Assembly (NCBI GenBank): GCA_025716815.1
Contig: JAIXMN010000010.1
Coordinates: 620,001 to 684,000 of the forward strand
Direction: 5' to 3'
Length of the DNA: 64,000 nt
Source: Dichotomocladium elegans
Lineage: Eukaryota > Mucoromycota > Mucoromycetes > Mucorales > Lichtheimiaceae
Shown here one piece after another: positions 13,634-25,909 of the stretch (the stretch's first letter is position 1; the number at the start of each line of letters is the position of its first letter). The notes under the pieces were generated by a model. It was not told the DNA's origin. It searched no databases and was given only the letters and a program-made list of their open reading frames with translations. A program made the position numbers and the translations under genes.

Positions 13634-15085
13634 CTAATGCCGATGCTCATGTCGATGAGCCGGGGTCAAGCTTGCTTCTCCCCCGCCGCCACGAAGCAAT
13701 CCTTTCTTGATACGGTCAATGTACATGCGTAGGCCCTGGCCCATGACAGTAATTCTAACTTGAATGTCCTTGGCTTCCTCCAACGTATCTTCATTTTCCA
13801 CCTCGGTCAGCATGTGACGGCCAAATGCATGGTTCAGGATATGCAAGACGCCGTTATCCAGACGGACAAACCCTTTCACTCTATAAATGTCATCCTTTGG
13901 CAGGGTGCCGAGGAACGTGACAAGTTCATCTTTTGTCAGCGGTGACGCAAGCTGAGCGCGACTCTGGATGATCTGAATAAGATCCACTTCGTTTTCTTGA
14001 TGCTTTGGATCAAACACCATCTCTTCCATTTTGTGGGTTTTGTTGTATGCCACCGAAAATAGTTGCGTATCCAGTCCAAACACAAGATCTGGCGAGACGC
14101 CATCTTTGCCGCTTAGTACCTTGGGAGTGTCTGTATTGAGTTCATTTACATGGTCAATCACAGTGTCTAGTTCACGCTCGGAGACCTTGTTCAGCAAAAT
14201 AAACCATTAGCATTTGGCTTTTCATCGGCGCCATCATTATTATGTAAACTACCAGCTCGTGCTTATTGAGTAAGATCACATCGGTATACTGTGCTTGCAG
14301 TTTGGCGGTGTAACTTGTATCCTCGTATCCCGTAAAGTTGACGCAGTCAATCACTGTGACGATCGAATCCAATACAAAGCCGTCGTTTGCCATCTCACGG
14401 ATCTGCCAAGCGACAGGTGCTGCATGAATCCAGAACGAATAAGCGTGCATTTTGGTTTTCAAAGAACATTATGCGCCCTACCCGGGAAAGCAGAACCGCT
14501 ACAAGAGGCGATGTGCATCACACGGTCAGACACACACATGTACTAGTACAAAAGTCAATGTGCGTAGTTACCTTGTTTCCACAATAATTCGATCAGGGTT
14601 GTATTTTTCTGATAAATATTAGATCAGACTTCCGTCTCATGGCTTTCAGACATATGCAGTATATACGCGGTCTTTTTTTTGGAAATACCTTTCAGCTCCA
14701 ACAACGCCAACTTCATTTGGCCGACAAGGACACAACATAAGCATCCATTCATCATTTCCTGTACGCCAATGTTGGTTTCTTTTGCCAATTGACTATCCAC
14801 TACAGTTTATGCCTCGTTAGTCTTTAGACATCACCCATACGCGCTTAATTTTCCATCTTGCGCCCTTCCATGCCTGCAATGTCGCCAAACTCATTTTTCA
14901 AAAGACATGTTTTGTACTCGGTTGGAAGTCGCTTAATAAGTGAAAGAATGGTGGTGGTTTTGCCTGCCATCAAGGGCGCATGTTTTTGAGTCATCAATCA
15001 CTATAATGTATTCCATTCCTCGTAAAGAATACATACCACTACCAAGAAAGCCTGTGAACACAGTAATCGGAATAGGCTTCGACAT
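13634..15085 (-). CDS. CobW/P47K (COG0523) GTPase, zinc metallochaperone-like
   Basis: COG0523 GTPases deliver metal to client proteins; the eukaryotic members include the ZNG1 zinc chaperones. Seven exons: 15037-15085, 14874-14963, 14689-14799, 14572-14608, 14482-14498, 14253-14419 and 13634-14185, giving 340 aa. Seen: Walker A (GFLGSGKTT, residues 11-19) split by intron 1, NEFGDIAVDSQLAKE, the met-binding CxCC in MNGCLCCVLVGQ (about 60-70), the strand RIIVETSGSAFPAPVAWQI, LDSIVTVIDCVNF (Walker B region), the base-specificity motif NKHEL, and a C-terminal CobW_C domain ending in a His-rich tail (RHEHRH). Exon 5 is only 17 nt. Intron 2 must start with GC (G|GCATGG) to yield the conserved IAVDSQ junction. 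The start at 15083-15085 gives MSKPIPITVFTGFLGSGKT, as in the family. Confidence 0.92.
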
Positions 15086-15519
15086 TATGCTTCAACCACA
15101 GAAGAAATAAAAAGGAAGGATACAGTAATAGAAGCCCGGTAACCCAGCTTTGTGGTGACACTTTTTCGGATTTATCCCCGATGCAACTGGGGAAAAGAAA
15201 GCTATCGTGGAACATGATGGGAATATCTGAATAGCCTCGACGAGGAAATACATTATCTGTTTTCACTCTTTTCGTACATCCCATTTCATAGCACCGGTAC
15301 CACATGTTTAGTAGTTTCTAATGGTAAAAAAACAAGAGAACTACAGAAAACATTGGACTGTGTGTCATCTGTTATTTCTTGATGGTCTCAGAGGACTACT
15401 TTATACAATATTCCACCCGAGAGGATGATCGATTCAATGTTTAAACGCTCTCTCGCCTTTTGTGCATGTGTATGTGTTTCCTGCTTCTCAATTCCTGACA
15501 TTTTCGACTGCGACTTGTT
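15086..15519. other. Interval between CobW gene and Sec61 beta gene
   Basis: 434 bp between two minus-strand genes, expected to hold the CobW promoter and the 3' end of the Sec61 beta transcript. No other feature is seen. Confidence 0.5.
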
Positions 15520-16102
15520 CTAGGCACGCAAAAACTTTCCAACAATGTGGAGACCGAAGACCGAGGCGATGAAGGTCAACGACAAGACCAGAACGACGAC
15601 AGGATCACTAATAACCGGGATATCATCAATCCGTCAGCCATTGCATTTCGCATTATAAAGACCCATAATCCTTCCTTCCACACTGCTTACACTCGGAGGC
15701 CAGGGGAATCGTCAGAGTAGATGCGCATCATGCTAGAGGTGCTGCCGCCAGGCATGGGCCCACGGGCAGCAGCAGCATTGGATCGACCAGTAACGCGTCG
15801 TCTGTGTTGATAGAAAAGAATAAGCACACCTTTTTATCATGGACGTCTTCTCCCGTTGGAATAGAGCATATGTATTGTCTCTTGCGAAGTAGCAGGAGAA
15901 CAATGCCAAGCCGTGATCAGCAATAGATCTCTTCTTACCGGACGGTACCCTTTGGAGTCGAAGATGATGAAGCGTCGGCCTAGAATAAACCGATGGGCAT
16001 ACAAACGATAAGAATCATATAGTAGTTGCTCCAGCCGTGATGTTCACTTGTGTTTTCTTCTATGACAATGAGGGATATCGAGGCGGTTGACAAGCTTACC
16101 AT
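15520..16102 (-). CDS. Sec61 beta subunit (Sbh1-type) of the ER translocon
   Basis: The tail-anchored beta subunit stabilises the Sec61 channel and helps co-translational insertion at the ER. Four exons: 16100-16102, 15939-15979, 15691-15801 and 15520-15607, giving 80 aa. Seen: ASSSSTPKGTVRRRVTGRS, an Ala/Gly/Ser-rich linker with GGSTSSMMRIYSDDSPGL, and the C-terminal membrane anchor DPVVVLVLSLTFIASVFGLH, the classic Sec61 beta signature. The first coding exon is just ATG followed by the donor GTAAGC. A TAG sits in frame immediately before exon 2 (in fact it is the acceptor), so translation cannot begin there and the ATG-only exon is needed. The length matches the family. It is divergent from the Nab2-type gene starting at 16822. 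Confidence 0.94.
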
Positions 16103-16821
16103 TATTAGAGTGTATAATGTAAAAAAAAAAAAGAAAACTGATGTGCAAAAGAAAAGAGCAAATGGTTTCGCGTAGGGTCTTCCCAAATCAGCACAGATCC
16201 CTCTCGTTGAAGTTTAGCTCTCCGCCATTGCTTGGGTGTGTGTGCAGCAGCGTCTGGCGCAATCTGATTGGCTCAGGACCCAAGCTTCATCCTGATTCGC
16301 ACTCCTTCATAAATCAGGATGCTCACTGTCCTTCTTTGCTCATCCTTTCTCCATCGACTGTATATCTGTCCTTGAGATGTTTGCAACATAAAAGTCGTTA
16401 GGACAAATAGATAAACCATATTAGATTAAATGCTATGTTTAGTCCGATATGGAATTTAGTGGTTATTGTGGAGATCCCAAATGGCAAGTTTTTTCTCTTC
16501 ATGGTATGGAATTTGTTTGTCCATAAAATGATGTCAGTTTCCACGGCGATTGTTTTCTTCCGAAATAAAGTAGCAATCTAGGTCTGGCCAACTACCGGTA
16601 AAGAAGTCAAGCATTTCGTAAAGGCCCGACCACGACCAAATTCGGATCCCGGGGGGGGGATGTTGGGAAGGAGACAGTGGAGGGAGTTTCATTGCCATGT
16701 CCCGCGAAAAAGTGACTGTGCCTTTAAGAGTGTCGCAGCGTTTAAGTCTCAACCCAATCCATTGCGTGCGTCAAAAGCCGCCGGCAACTTCTTTTTCTTT
16801 CCTTCCACTACCTTCTAAAAG
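16103..16821. other. Shared divergent promoter region, Sec61 beta / Nab2-type gene
   Basis: 719 bp between the two start codons, with no ORF of note. A run of G lies at 16651-16658. It probably carries both promoters. Confidence 0.5.
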
Positions 16822-18675
16822 ATGCAAGCGGAAGACTGGAAAACACTTACCGTAAGTGGGTGATCAATTACTTCTGGATTCTATATTTAATATTCATAGC
16901 GCTTTCAGAATGACATTCATGTTAAATGCGTTACTTATGATTATTCTGATTCTGGAGGTAAGGATTAATTCTCAGTTGCACAGACAGGAACAATCGATCG
17001 CTGATCCAATTCCTCCATCCGCATTCTTTCGTCAGATTTCACACTTCCCGAATATATCGTGAATCTATTGCAGACCGGCAATGACGCAGCTGTCATCAAT
17101 GCCGAACTTCAGCAATGTAAGATTTACAGACGGAATCGCGTCTTCGCCCGACATCTGATTTAGTAACACTTTGTCTTTGTTGTCTTGTTTAGTGGTTGGA
17201 TCCGATTATGGTACACTGGAAGTGCTTTCAATTATTAGCAGAACACTCATTTTACGATCAAATTGATAGACACAAATTTGACGGCGTGGATGTTTGCTAG
17301 ACGAGAAGAATTAGAAAAGGCGCGGAACCCACCACCTTCTTGTACACCAACAGCTACTTCTGATACTATCCCCGCAGCCCCTTCGTCTACTTCTCTCGAT
17401 ACACCTGCCTCCGTCCATAAACCTAAGGCTCAACCGAACCGGATATTTGCACAGGCGATTGGAGATGTGAGCAGAACCAGTAAGGGCCAACCTCCAGCAC
17501 CGTCGGGATCGGTCACACGTAGACATACGGAGCGATCTCGCTCTCGCTCACCTGAGTTGCGTGGCAGACAACGTGATCGGTCCCCGGACCGTTCAGAATC
17601 GCCTTCGAACAACGTTCTTTCGCGGCTTGGGAATCACAATGGTAGACAAGTCTCCATCGTGTCCGATGGTAAATCAGATGGTAAGTAAAGATGGTTGGGA
17701 AAGCGGATGGGACGGGTTTGCGCTGACGCAGAACGTGTATTGCTTCCCATTCCATAATAGGTCGGTCATCGGTATTCAACCGATTGGGTAGCACAAAACC
17801 CATTGCCTCTCCTAAGAAGGAACGATGCAAATTCTGGCCTTCATGCAACAAGGGCGAGCAATGTAATGACTTCCACCCGAAAACCATCTGCCCGTAGGTT
17901 TCAATGCGCCACTGGGGAAGGAGAAACAATGCTGTTACTGAACTGTCGTTTTTTTCATCCAGAGATTTCCCGCATTGTCCAAAGCCTGCGTCTGAGTGCT
18001 TGTTTATACATCCTGAAACTCATTCTTCTTACATACAGCAGCAGCAGCAGGCGCAAGCCCAGGCCCATCTAATGGCAGCCGGCACAATGACAAAGAAGCC
18101 GTACCCTTGTAAATTTTATCCAAACTGTATTAATCCTGCCTGCCCGTTCATTCATCCGGACGAAATGAATATGGGCTTTATGCCAATGGGCGGTATGCCA
18201 TTTATACCACAGCAACAACAGCAACCTATGGCAATTAGTCGCGTCCCTATTCCTTGCAAGAATGGCGAAAACTGCAAACGCCCTGGATGTCACTTTTTAC
18301 ATCCTGGTGATGAAAGCACAGTGTCAGAAGTTGTGGTATGTTGGAGTATTTCTTTGAAGGAGCAAAAGAATGAAGGATTCACTTTCCGGTATAATATTTT
18401 AGTGTAAATACGATGGTATCTGTACAAGACCTAATTGCTACTATAAGCATACCAAACCGCATCCTGCGCCGCATGCTGGCGGTAACCGGTCACTGGTCTT
18501 GAATAATAAGAAGGATATCAGCGAGCGCCAGTTCACAGTTGCCGACGATGAGGTTGTGGAGCGCATTATTGTGGGGGAGAGCGCTGATTTGATCCAATCG
18601 CCGGCCGCGAAGACGACCCAGCAGCAGCAGAATGGCGCTTCCTCGGCAGAGACTACTGCTGCGACAAATACCTAA
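16822..18675 (+). CDS. Nab2/ZC3H14-type CCCH zinc-finger poly(A)-binding protein
   Basis: Nab2-type proteins bind poly(A) in the nucleus, control tail length and aid mRNA export. Eight exons: 16822-16851, 16909-16957, 17036-17116, 17193-17210, 17270-17680, 17761-17893, 17963-18335 and 18403-18675, giving 455 aa. The N-terminal helical (PWI-like) domain reads FTLPEYIVNLLQTGNDAAV then LQQLVGSDYDTNLTAWMF. A long Pro/Ser-rich region with RS/RD patches (about 140-175) follows. Five fingers are of the Nab2 class: CKFWPSCNKGEQCNDFH (x5,x5,x3), CPDFPHCPKPASECLFIH (x5,x6,x3), CKFYPNCINPACPFIH, CKNGENCKRPGCHFLH and CKYDGICTRPNCYYKH (each x5,x4,x3). Exon 4 is an 18-nt microexon. The first exon is the least certain part; the rest is firm. 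Confidence 0.93.
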
Positions 18676-18944
18676 GTCCATGTACATATATTCATAAGAT
18701 CGAATAGTAAAAATGCTATTTACGACTTTAATTAAATTGCTTAACGGGTCAGTCACTTATGGAGCTCGACTGCGTAAGAAGACACGTACATTTATTCGGG
18801 TCATAACCCATACCAGGTGTCGGTGCTGATAGCGACGAATAAGTCAGAGGCTTTATTTTAAGTTACTTATTTGGTCATGACGAAAGCAAATGTTAGCAAA
18901 GACTGAACTGGTGTATCGTCCTGGAAATGAGAACGTATACCCCA

Positions 18945-20110
18945 TTTTCCCAAATCGAAGTCGTACCCTGCCAGTTCTGAAGTCGCAGGACCACAAAGAT
19001 AAAATCGCATACACGGAAAGATGTCGCACAAAAAACTTCCATGTCTATAAAAATCTGCGTAGTATCTCTTGCAGAAATAGCTCTGATCTTACTACCACCC
19101 ACATTCCCAAGCGAAAGAATTCAGTTATTCGGATGAACGAAGCGGGGATCAAACGCATTTACACAGTGTACACAGACCAAGACAGGGTCGGATTTTTCAA
19201 ACTGAGGTTTGGGGAAGGTCCTGAGTGCATCCGCTGCTAGCAATCCATGTTCGTTCCCCCCTAGCGATGGGCACGGCATCACGAGAAGGACCCTGAAAGC
19301 ATCTTTAAGAAACGTACCGCGAGGGATCGTTCGCGTATTCTCATTGAAAAGGATAAGAGCGTTGTTTTAGAATGGGTTGAGGAGAATCCATCCATTATCC
19401 TAGAGCAACTGCTCCAAAGATTGGGGATCTCAAAGTATCTAAAACGACGCTCCATCGATTTTATGAAAAACAAATACAAGTTGTCATTGAAAATGGCTCC
19501 GCTTCAGTCTGTACAGTAGCAGGAATAGCGCTGCGAAGATCCAGGAGCGCCTTGACTGGGTGAGCACATGGAACAGGACCGACATCGAAGTTAGAAAAAA
19601 CTACGTTTTCCTTGATGAGTCTGGATTCCATATTGACATAAAAGGCATCATGGCTTGGTCCAAGGAAGGACTCCTGCAGTGGCGACAATGCCAAAGACAA
19701 TCACATTTAATATAGCTTGAGACTCGCACAGCCACCAACCAAGGAAAGAGAGAGGGTAGGTCAATCTGAAGCTGCGAGCAGGGGAACAGTAACTGGACAT
19801 TACTCAGCTTCCTTAAAGCTGAAATGGACGAGATGGATAAGTATGAACATAGGAAGAGGCATTATTTTGAAATGGGATAATGCACCTATCCATATGGCTG
19901 AAGATATCGATGTGCTTAGCTTTCATTCTACTCGCCTGAACTCAATCCGATTGAGCCGTTTGGTCAGTTGTCAGGAGTAAAGTAAAACGCAACAGGTTAC
20001 CCTTGTTCCATTCTGCAATCTTCCGCCATTATTACCGAAATGGTACACTTAGCTACCTTCGGGGTAAGTTGAAGAGTAAGAAGGCAGCTGACTTTTTTTT
20101 TTGTTGACTA
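18945..20110 (+). mobile_element. Dead Tc1/mariner-type (DDE) transposon copy
   Basis: A decayed transposase can be followed in shifting frames: YTVYTDQDRVGFFKLRFGEG (helix-turn-helix start), then KDKSVVLEWVEENPSIILEQ, then YVFLDESGF with the first catalytic Asp (about 19605), SRGTVTGHY, WDNAPIHMAEDID with the second Asp (about 19877) and YSPELNPIEPF with the final Glu (about 19926). The last two motifs are in different frames, and the spacing between second Asp and Glu is about ten residues short of the usual 34, so there is an internal deletion. Several stops interrupt the rest. The 5' end carries the same AGTTCTGAAGTCGCAGGA block as the other copies. No intact right terminal repeat was found. 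The copy cannot encode an active enzyme. Confidence 0.8.
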
Positions 20111-22532
20111 ACGGGTATGTCTCCGGTCTTCTTTATCCATGCGACATTTTATTTTACTTCTATCTGTCATAACTTTTCTCCATTACGAAAATAAAGTATT
20201 CAGCATCTGATTTTATTTCGCATCCCCGTTCCTCTTACTTTTTTTCTGCGGTGGATGACGTCTTTTGCTTGTTTCCTGATAGTGAGGAACAGGAATATAA
20301 GTAAAAAAATATTATGCGTACACAATCCATTAACAGATGATAAAAAGTGAGTGTATACGTCGATATACGGTTCAAATCGTTTGTAAGTCGATCAATTCCA
20401 GATACAATTTTATGATATTGCGAAAAAGAGCGAGGTACATCGATACTAGAAGTTCATTGACAGTATAGCCCAGGGGCGGGTATGATCCGTGAGCGAAACA
20501 GATGCGTGGGGACCGACTGTTTGGAATAACACTACATATGTCACGCCATGTGGATCCATTCTCATTCGCAAAAGATGGTAAATACTATAAATCAAGACCG
20601 AGATCCAATACGGCAAGCAACACGCTTTCGAAATACACCATTAGACAACACAATTGCTATGATCAAGAGTGGATGTCGCTTAAATCAAAGGCTACATAAG
20701 CAAGCAACACTATGGTAGCAGTTTTCTGGATTCCTGAGCACGTATCAAGCCAAATGAACATCAATTTAGTATGGAAGTACATAATAGCTACCGGTTTCAC
20801 ATAGCAAGATCCTACATTCTAGAATTGCCGTAATAAAGTAATGAATTTGGCGGGTTATATGTCCAGGGACCGGTGGTCATACATACTTGCGTGGTAGGGG
20901 TATTTACGTACGCCTACCAAAAATGCTTCACCGACACAGATATTCAAGGAGAAATATGAAAAGACCATTCATCCATCCGAACCATCTTGATAAGATTAGC
21001 TACCACCCATTGTAGTTTCAATACAATTATTCGCTTTGCCTGTGAAACCAGTAACGAGGATAAGCTTGCTTACGCTAGGAAAACAGAAAAGTGCAATAGA
21101 AACATCGGTGTATAAGGATACAACAATCCAGATAGAGGCAGAACCAACTCATCCAAGACGACCACAAAGCTTTATCGCGTCAGGAAAGCACATACGCGCT
21201 GGTTTGTGTTTGTAGTTTTTGCGGTCCTCGGTCGACCATAGATCTTGGAGGAGGTCTTCAGGTCGCTTCTAAGATTCTGGGGACATGTAGACAACGAATT
21301 AGCAAAAGTTATTCGAGAGCTGGCGATGGATGGTCTGCGGTCAAGTTAGATGTACACATTCTGCCTTTCTGCCATTATCAAAAATGCTATCTGAATGCAG
21401 ATGGTATCTATGTTGAATTCATATTTGTGTGGTTCGGGTACATACGAATAGTGCACAACTGCTTCGATGGAGCCAGACGCATTCATACAACTTTCAATCT
21501 TCAAGCACATAACCGTGTTTTAACATTGATTTCGCTTGTTCGAATGCTTTGCTCTCTCTCTTTCTCATACATCGATCCTATAGGTATTGGATAACCCCAC
21601 AAATAACATGTTTATCCTGATTAACAATGTACGTACTCCTTGGATCCAAGACTATCACCCTGACCAACGACATTTCCATGCAAATAACGAGACTGTGCTC
21701 ATTTGGTAGACGCCATTTTCAAAGTAAGCGATGCAGTTTCTAAATATACGACTTCCTTTTCTGATGAGTGAATTGATTTTGTTCAACCAGCGGCGTCAAA
21801 TTTTGACTGGAGGTAGCATTGCTTATTGAATGCCGTACCGAGTGTAAGGGAAAGCAGGAAAGACCAGGGAGCAGTATGGGCAACAGACACAAACCTCGTT
21901 TCCTGACTACCGCAATATCTTCACGCACACACATATATATACATATACTCTCTCTCTCTCTTTCCCCCGCACGTGTCTTTTGCATACGCTTACGTGTGAC
22001 ATTTGGTGCTTATCTATATGACATCCCGCATTCTTGACTTTCCCCATATTCTGCGAAACCTCAATGCAGTGACCTGATTTCATAAAGTTTTATGGTAGGT
22101 GCCTTGCTTTGGGAGAAGCTCATCGTGATAGCGAGTTGAAATATACCGTCTTTGTAATTCTGTGATACATACGCTCACGGGGATAATCCACACCTTTGAT
22201 CGACAAAGGTTCAGGCCCCCCTTTCTCATGTTCGTACAACCAACAGCAAGCTGGTTGAAAAAGAAGAAAGAGCAATGATGAGATGCTGACAATGGCAGCG
22301 CTGCAATTTGTAAAAGGCGAGAAAAAAGACGGACGCAGAATGTGAATGAAGGGTTGCGAAAGGAAAGGATTGTTGTTCTTTGCATATACTTTGGCATTTT
22401 TGTTCTCAGGCTTTCACACGCAAATCAAGTACATAAGCTAAGTATCTATTCGCATTAGGAAGACTTGTGCGATAGCGTCTTTTTCCTTCTTCTTCCATTT
22501 ACTCGTTTATTATTACAGTTGCATCCGCCGAA
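20111..22532. other. 2.4 kb without a recognisable gene
   Basis: AT-rich DNA with only short ORFs. A CT microsatellite lies at about 21947-21963. The last 200 bp are probably the promoter of the AT-hook gene at 22533. No tRNA-like or rRNA-like segment was recognised. Confidence 0.5.
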
Positions 22533-23552
22533 ATGACTCCAGCACCAACATCCTTGCCACCCATCAAACATCTCCTGAATCTATCGCATCCGCAGCCAAC
22601 TAGGAGCCAATACCACCTCCCATCACCACCTCCATTGCAGGGCATGGATCCACTTCGAGCGCACGGTGATTATCATTCTTCGAACGCGCCATGGGGGAGA
22701 CTTCCCAGCCCTGCGACCCCTCCATTCGATAACAAAGAGGAAAAGCGCGTGCTGACGACGTCCTTCGGAACCACCGCCGGCAGCAGATTTCCTTGTCCAG
22801 TGAAACTAGACCCTTTACAACCAACTTTCACTGGCGCTGGACAGCAGCGTCGACCGCCTATTATTATTGCCTCCCATAATCATTCGGCGCGGCGCCAGCA
22901 GCAATATCATTACCATTTAGCATCCATCGTGCACCGACAAAACCCACCTCCCGGCATTGAACACGTGACCCCTCAGCCAACAAATCCTCCCTTTTCCTCC
23001 TCCGGAAATCCGATCCTTAAACGCCGACGTGGCAGGCCACCTGCCAAGATTCTCGATGGCAGCTGCATCGTGGAGGGTGGATGGATATTTCTTTCCCCTA
23101 CAGTGCTCTCTGTTGATCATTCTGCACATGTCTCGCCCTCATCGGCGACGTCATCGCAACATCCCAATGGAAATGCTACGATCCTCGGCGGGAGGGCCAT
23201 GCCAATTCAACGCCAGCACAAGAAACAATTGATCGATGCTGTTGGCGTCCAGACGTACCTTGCCACGGACCTCAACCAGATGCAGATTCCTGTCCGCAAG
23301 CGAGGACGGAAACCGAAACGTATCCTCCAGGGGCATTCCTGCTTTGTCTGGAAGGACATGCCGATCATTCGTTCGCCCCAGGCCACCGCCAAAGCACGGG
23401 ACACTGCAGCTGCCAATCGAGTTGGAAAGAAGAAGCATAAAAGGCGCCAGTACCAAACCTTGTGGGTTCAGAGCCAGCATCAGAAATCCTCAGTCCCCGA
23501 TGAAGACATGCGCTCAGCCGACAATCAGCTAGAAGTAAGGGCCAAGGGATAA
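22533..23552 (+). CDS. AT-hook DNA-binding protein, otherwise unrecognised
   Basis: A single exon encodes 339 residues. Two AT-hook cores are visible: KRRRGRPPAKILDG (about residues 163-176) and KRGRKPKRILQG (about 254-265). Each is followed by a similar short hydrophobic block (SCIVEGGWIFLSP and HSCFVWKDMPII), so the hook-plus-block looks like a duplicated unit. A KKKHKRRQ patch follows. AT-hooks bind the minor groove of AT-rich DNA, so a chromatin or transcription role in the nucleus is likely. The N-terminus (LPPIKHLL, then Pro/His/Gln-rich DNA-binding-protein-like sequence) is disordered. The LPPIKHLL motif resembles that at the start of many fungal regulators. The start ATG at 22533 is the first in frame. 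I do not recognise a named orthologue. Confidence 0.75.
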   Translation: MTPAPTSLPPIKHLLNLSHPQPTRSQYHLPSPPPLQGMDPLRAHGDYHSSNAPWGRLPSPATPPFDNKEEKRVLTTSFGTTAGSRFPCPVKLDPLQPTFTGAGQQRRPPIIIASHNHSARRQQQYHYHLASIVHRQNPPPGIEHVTPQPTNPPFSSSGNPILKRRRGRPPAKILDGSCIVEGGWIFLSPTVLSVDHSAHVSPSSATSSQHPNGNATILGGRAMPIQRQHKKQLIDAVGVQTYLATDLNQMQIPVRKRGRKPKRILQGHSCFVWKDMPIIRSPQATAKARDTAAANRVGKKKHKRRQYQTLWVQSQHQKSSVPDEDMRSADNQLEVRAKG

Positions 23553-24351
23553 CGGTGTTTCGCATGAAAGAAACGGATTGGCTACTTTTCCAGATCCACG
23601 TTCTCTTCCTTTTTACCCGCAATCGAAGAGAATGAGCCGCGTTCGTGCCCTACCTCCAAAAAGGGTCTGACAGGAAGCGGGAGAGAAATTTGAAAGTGCG
23701 CATATTCCTAAAAACATCCAACAGAGGTTTAATGATATCAGCTTAAGAAACGAAGACTTTGAATGTTTCTGACTGCTCTAGGACAACGTGATGGAATGCC
23801 TGGTCCTCCTATTTTTTAATCGAAAAGTACGCATATACGCCTAATCTGAACCCATCAGGTACAATGGATTCTTCAGCAGGCTATCATGTCTGAGTGAACG
23901 ATGAGGGGGAGAAACAAAAACGATTATTGCTGTTTCAACCTGTGCGGCTTTTGCCTTATGCAAGCTTCGATTTGAGTGTTGTCAGCTGCCTTCGCAATGG
24001 AGCTCCCCCGTAACGCACATCGGCCTACTCCCCAAAACGCCATATACAAACAGTCCCCTCGGTGTTGGAAACATTACATCATAGATATTTAATCTCGAGC
24101 AGAGGAACATTCCTTTACACACGCATGGTAAACATGAGAGGCGGAGGAAGAGAGGAAAAAAGGAGAAGAAGATATTATTTGTGAAGGGCAAAACGGGGCA
24201 AAGGGAAGACATTAGGGGACAGGGTTAAAAGACATGCGACTTTAACTAAATGATTTGAGTCGCTCGATCCTTTGACGTCTTTAATCTCGAGACAAAGACA
24301 TTTGGCACACGTTAGATGTGTAATTTTTATTGCTGGAAATTAATGGTGGAG
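23553..24351. other. Interval between convergent genes
   Basis: About 800 bp between the stop codons of the AT-hook gene (+) and the bZIP gene (-). It would hold both 3' ends. No ORF of note is seen. Confidence 0.5.
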
Positions 24352-25909
24352 TTAGTCGGCAGACGAGACGTGGGAGTAGGGTGCAAAACGAAAACGAGGA
24401 GAAAGTGCTGTAGATGATGAAGTTGACCCCTTGTCATGAGGGCCGTAGTAATAGGCGGATCTTGAGTCCATCCCCGAAACAGGACGAGCTAGAGTGTCCA
24501 CGCTAGTATGTGGGGTGGCCGGGCATGTTCTGTGTTCAAGAAGGAGAGTTTTTAGGTCATAGAGTTGCTCTTGCAAGACGCTGATCTCCCCCTGTAGCTT
24601 TTCATTGTCTGCTGTCAGAAACTCGATTTTGGCCTGCAGATCATGCACCCATTGCTTCTTGCGTTGCCTGCATTTAAGAGCAGCTACATACATGAGCAGA
24701 GAACATCAGTCGGACAAAGCGTACTGATCAAATATTGGAATGTTCTCACGAACCTTGTCTATTGCGTTCTAGGAAGCTTTTGCGCTTGTCTTCTTTGTCA
24801 CTTTCCGTTAGTTTTCTCATATTCCGTTTATCCTTCGAACGTCTACAAGAATTCTTTGCTGATGATGTCGTATGGGTGCTGATTGTAAAAACCAGGCTAG
24901 AGGACCTGTGGCTCTTGGCCGGAGCGACATAACTAGTAACACTTGCTGGACACTTTTGTGATCCATCATCTGTGTTTTTGTCCCACTGGGAGGAGATGCT
25001 AGAAGAGCGCGCTGACGCGCAATCCAGACGATGCTGCTGGTCACGTTCATCTTTTAACAATAAACATGGTCGCTGGAGCCCTATAGTGTATCACCCATCC
25101 GCGTTTTCATGATTAGTGTGCCATACTATATCGCTCTGAGATGGATGCACTTACTCGGTTTACCCGGTTGGGATAAAGGAGACGTGATAGAGGAGCAGGA
25201 AGGGGTTGAGTAGCTGATGGTGGAAGGAAAAGGATCGGTACTCCTCTCTGCAGGAAATCGCGTTTCCTCTTGCTGGTGAGGCTGCCTCCATACAGGACCG
25301 GCCAGCATGAACGGAGACAGTGGACATGTGTCCAGAGGATCCCATACGGATTCGCCTGTATGGGGAGCACTACCTCTGCTTGTGCTCTTGAGAACACTCA
25401 TGGTCGGCCTAGCTGCAGGATTGTCAATAGACGCCAGAGGAGGTAGCACCGGTCGAGTCCCTCTGGAATTAACATGGGACGACAAAAAACTCTGTTCGAA
25501 TGGGTTCGGTTCTTCGTCAAGTTTTGTTGCTTGCGAAAGTGCTGCGTATGTGGCTGGCAAGGAGACAGAAGGATTCATGGCTAGTGCACCGCCGGATTTG
25601 TGCAAGTGATCCAATGGCCGTGGTGAGTATCCTGGATATAATCGACTCGAAAGTTTTAGCATGCGCACGTCGTATACGGTTCATTATCTTACTTTCTCCT
25701 CTTTCATCTCCTTGCTTTTGAGCAAAATGAATCAGCACTGTATCCGGATCTTCTATTGTAGTGAAAGTATCAGAAACTAGTGAGTTTGCTCCAGCCATTA
25801 CTGGATCAAAAAAGTTTGATGTCGAGATTTTGTTGGTGGACACATTTATGGGCGGTGAAGCAGCAGTGGTAGCAGTGTGTGCGGTGGTGCGGTGGTACGC
25901 GGCTATCAT
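24352..25909 (-). CDS. Atf1/CREB-type bZIP transcription factor
   Basis: Four exons: 25693-25909, 25155-25631, 24754-25080 (or 24754-25050) and 24352-24683, giving about 450 aa. The bZIP is split by the last intron: KRKSFLERNRQ|AALKCRQRKKQW, which is the N-x2-A-A-x-K-x-R basic region of ATF/CREB proteins, followed by a leucine zipper with heptads through VHDLQAKIEFLTADNEKLQ and LQEQLYDLKTLLLEH. Upstream, PNPFEQSF and PVLPPLASI match conserved blocks of the Aft1/Atf1 N-terminal region. Fungal Atf1 is the nuclear target of the stress MAP kinase and binds CRE sites. The donor of the last intron is GTTCGT. The acceptor of intron 2 is ambiguous (two in-phase choices). The start at 25909 (MIAAYHRTT) is the best found; an upstream exon is possible. 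Confidence 0.88.

Noticed and set aside
20350..20380. GGTTCAAATCG resembling a tRNA B box
   Set aside because: No A box at the right distance, and the flanks cannot form a cloverleaf.
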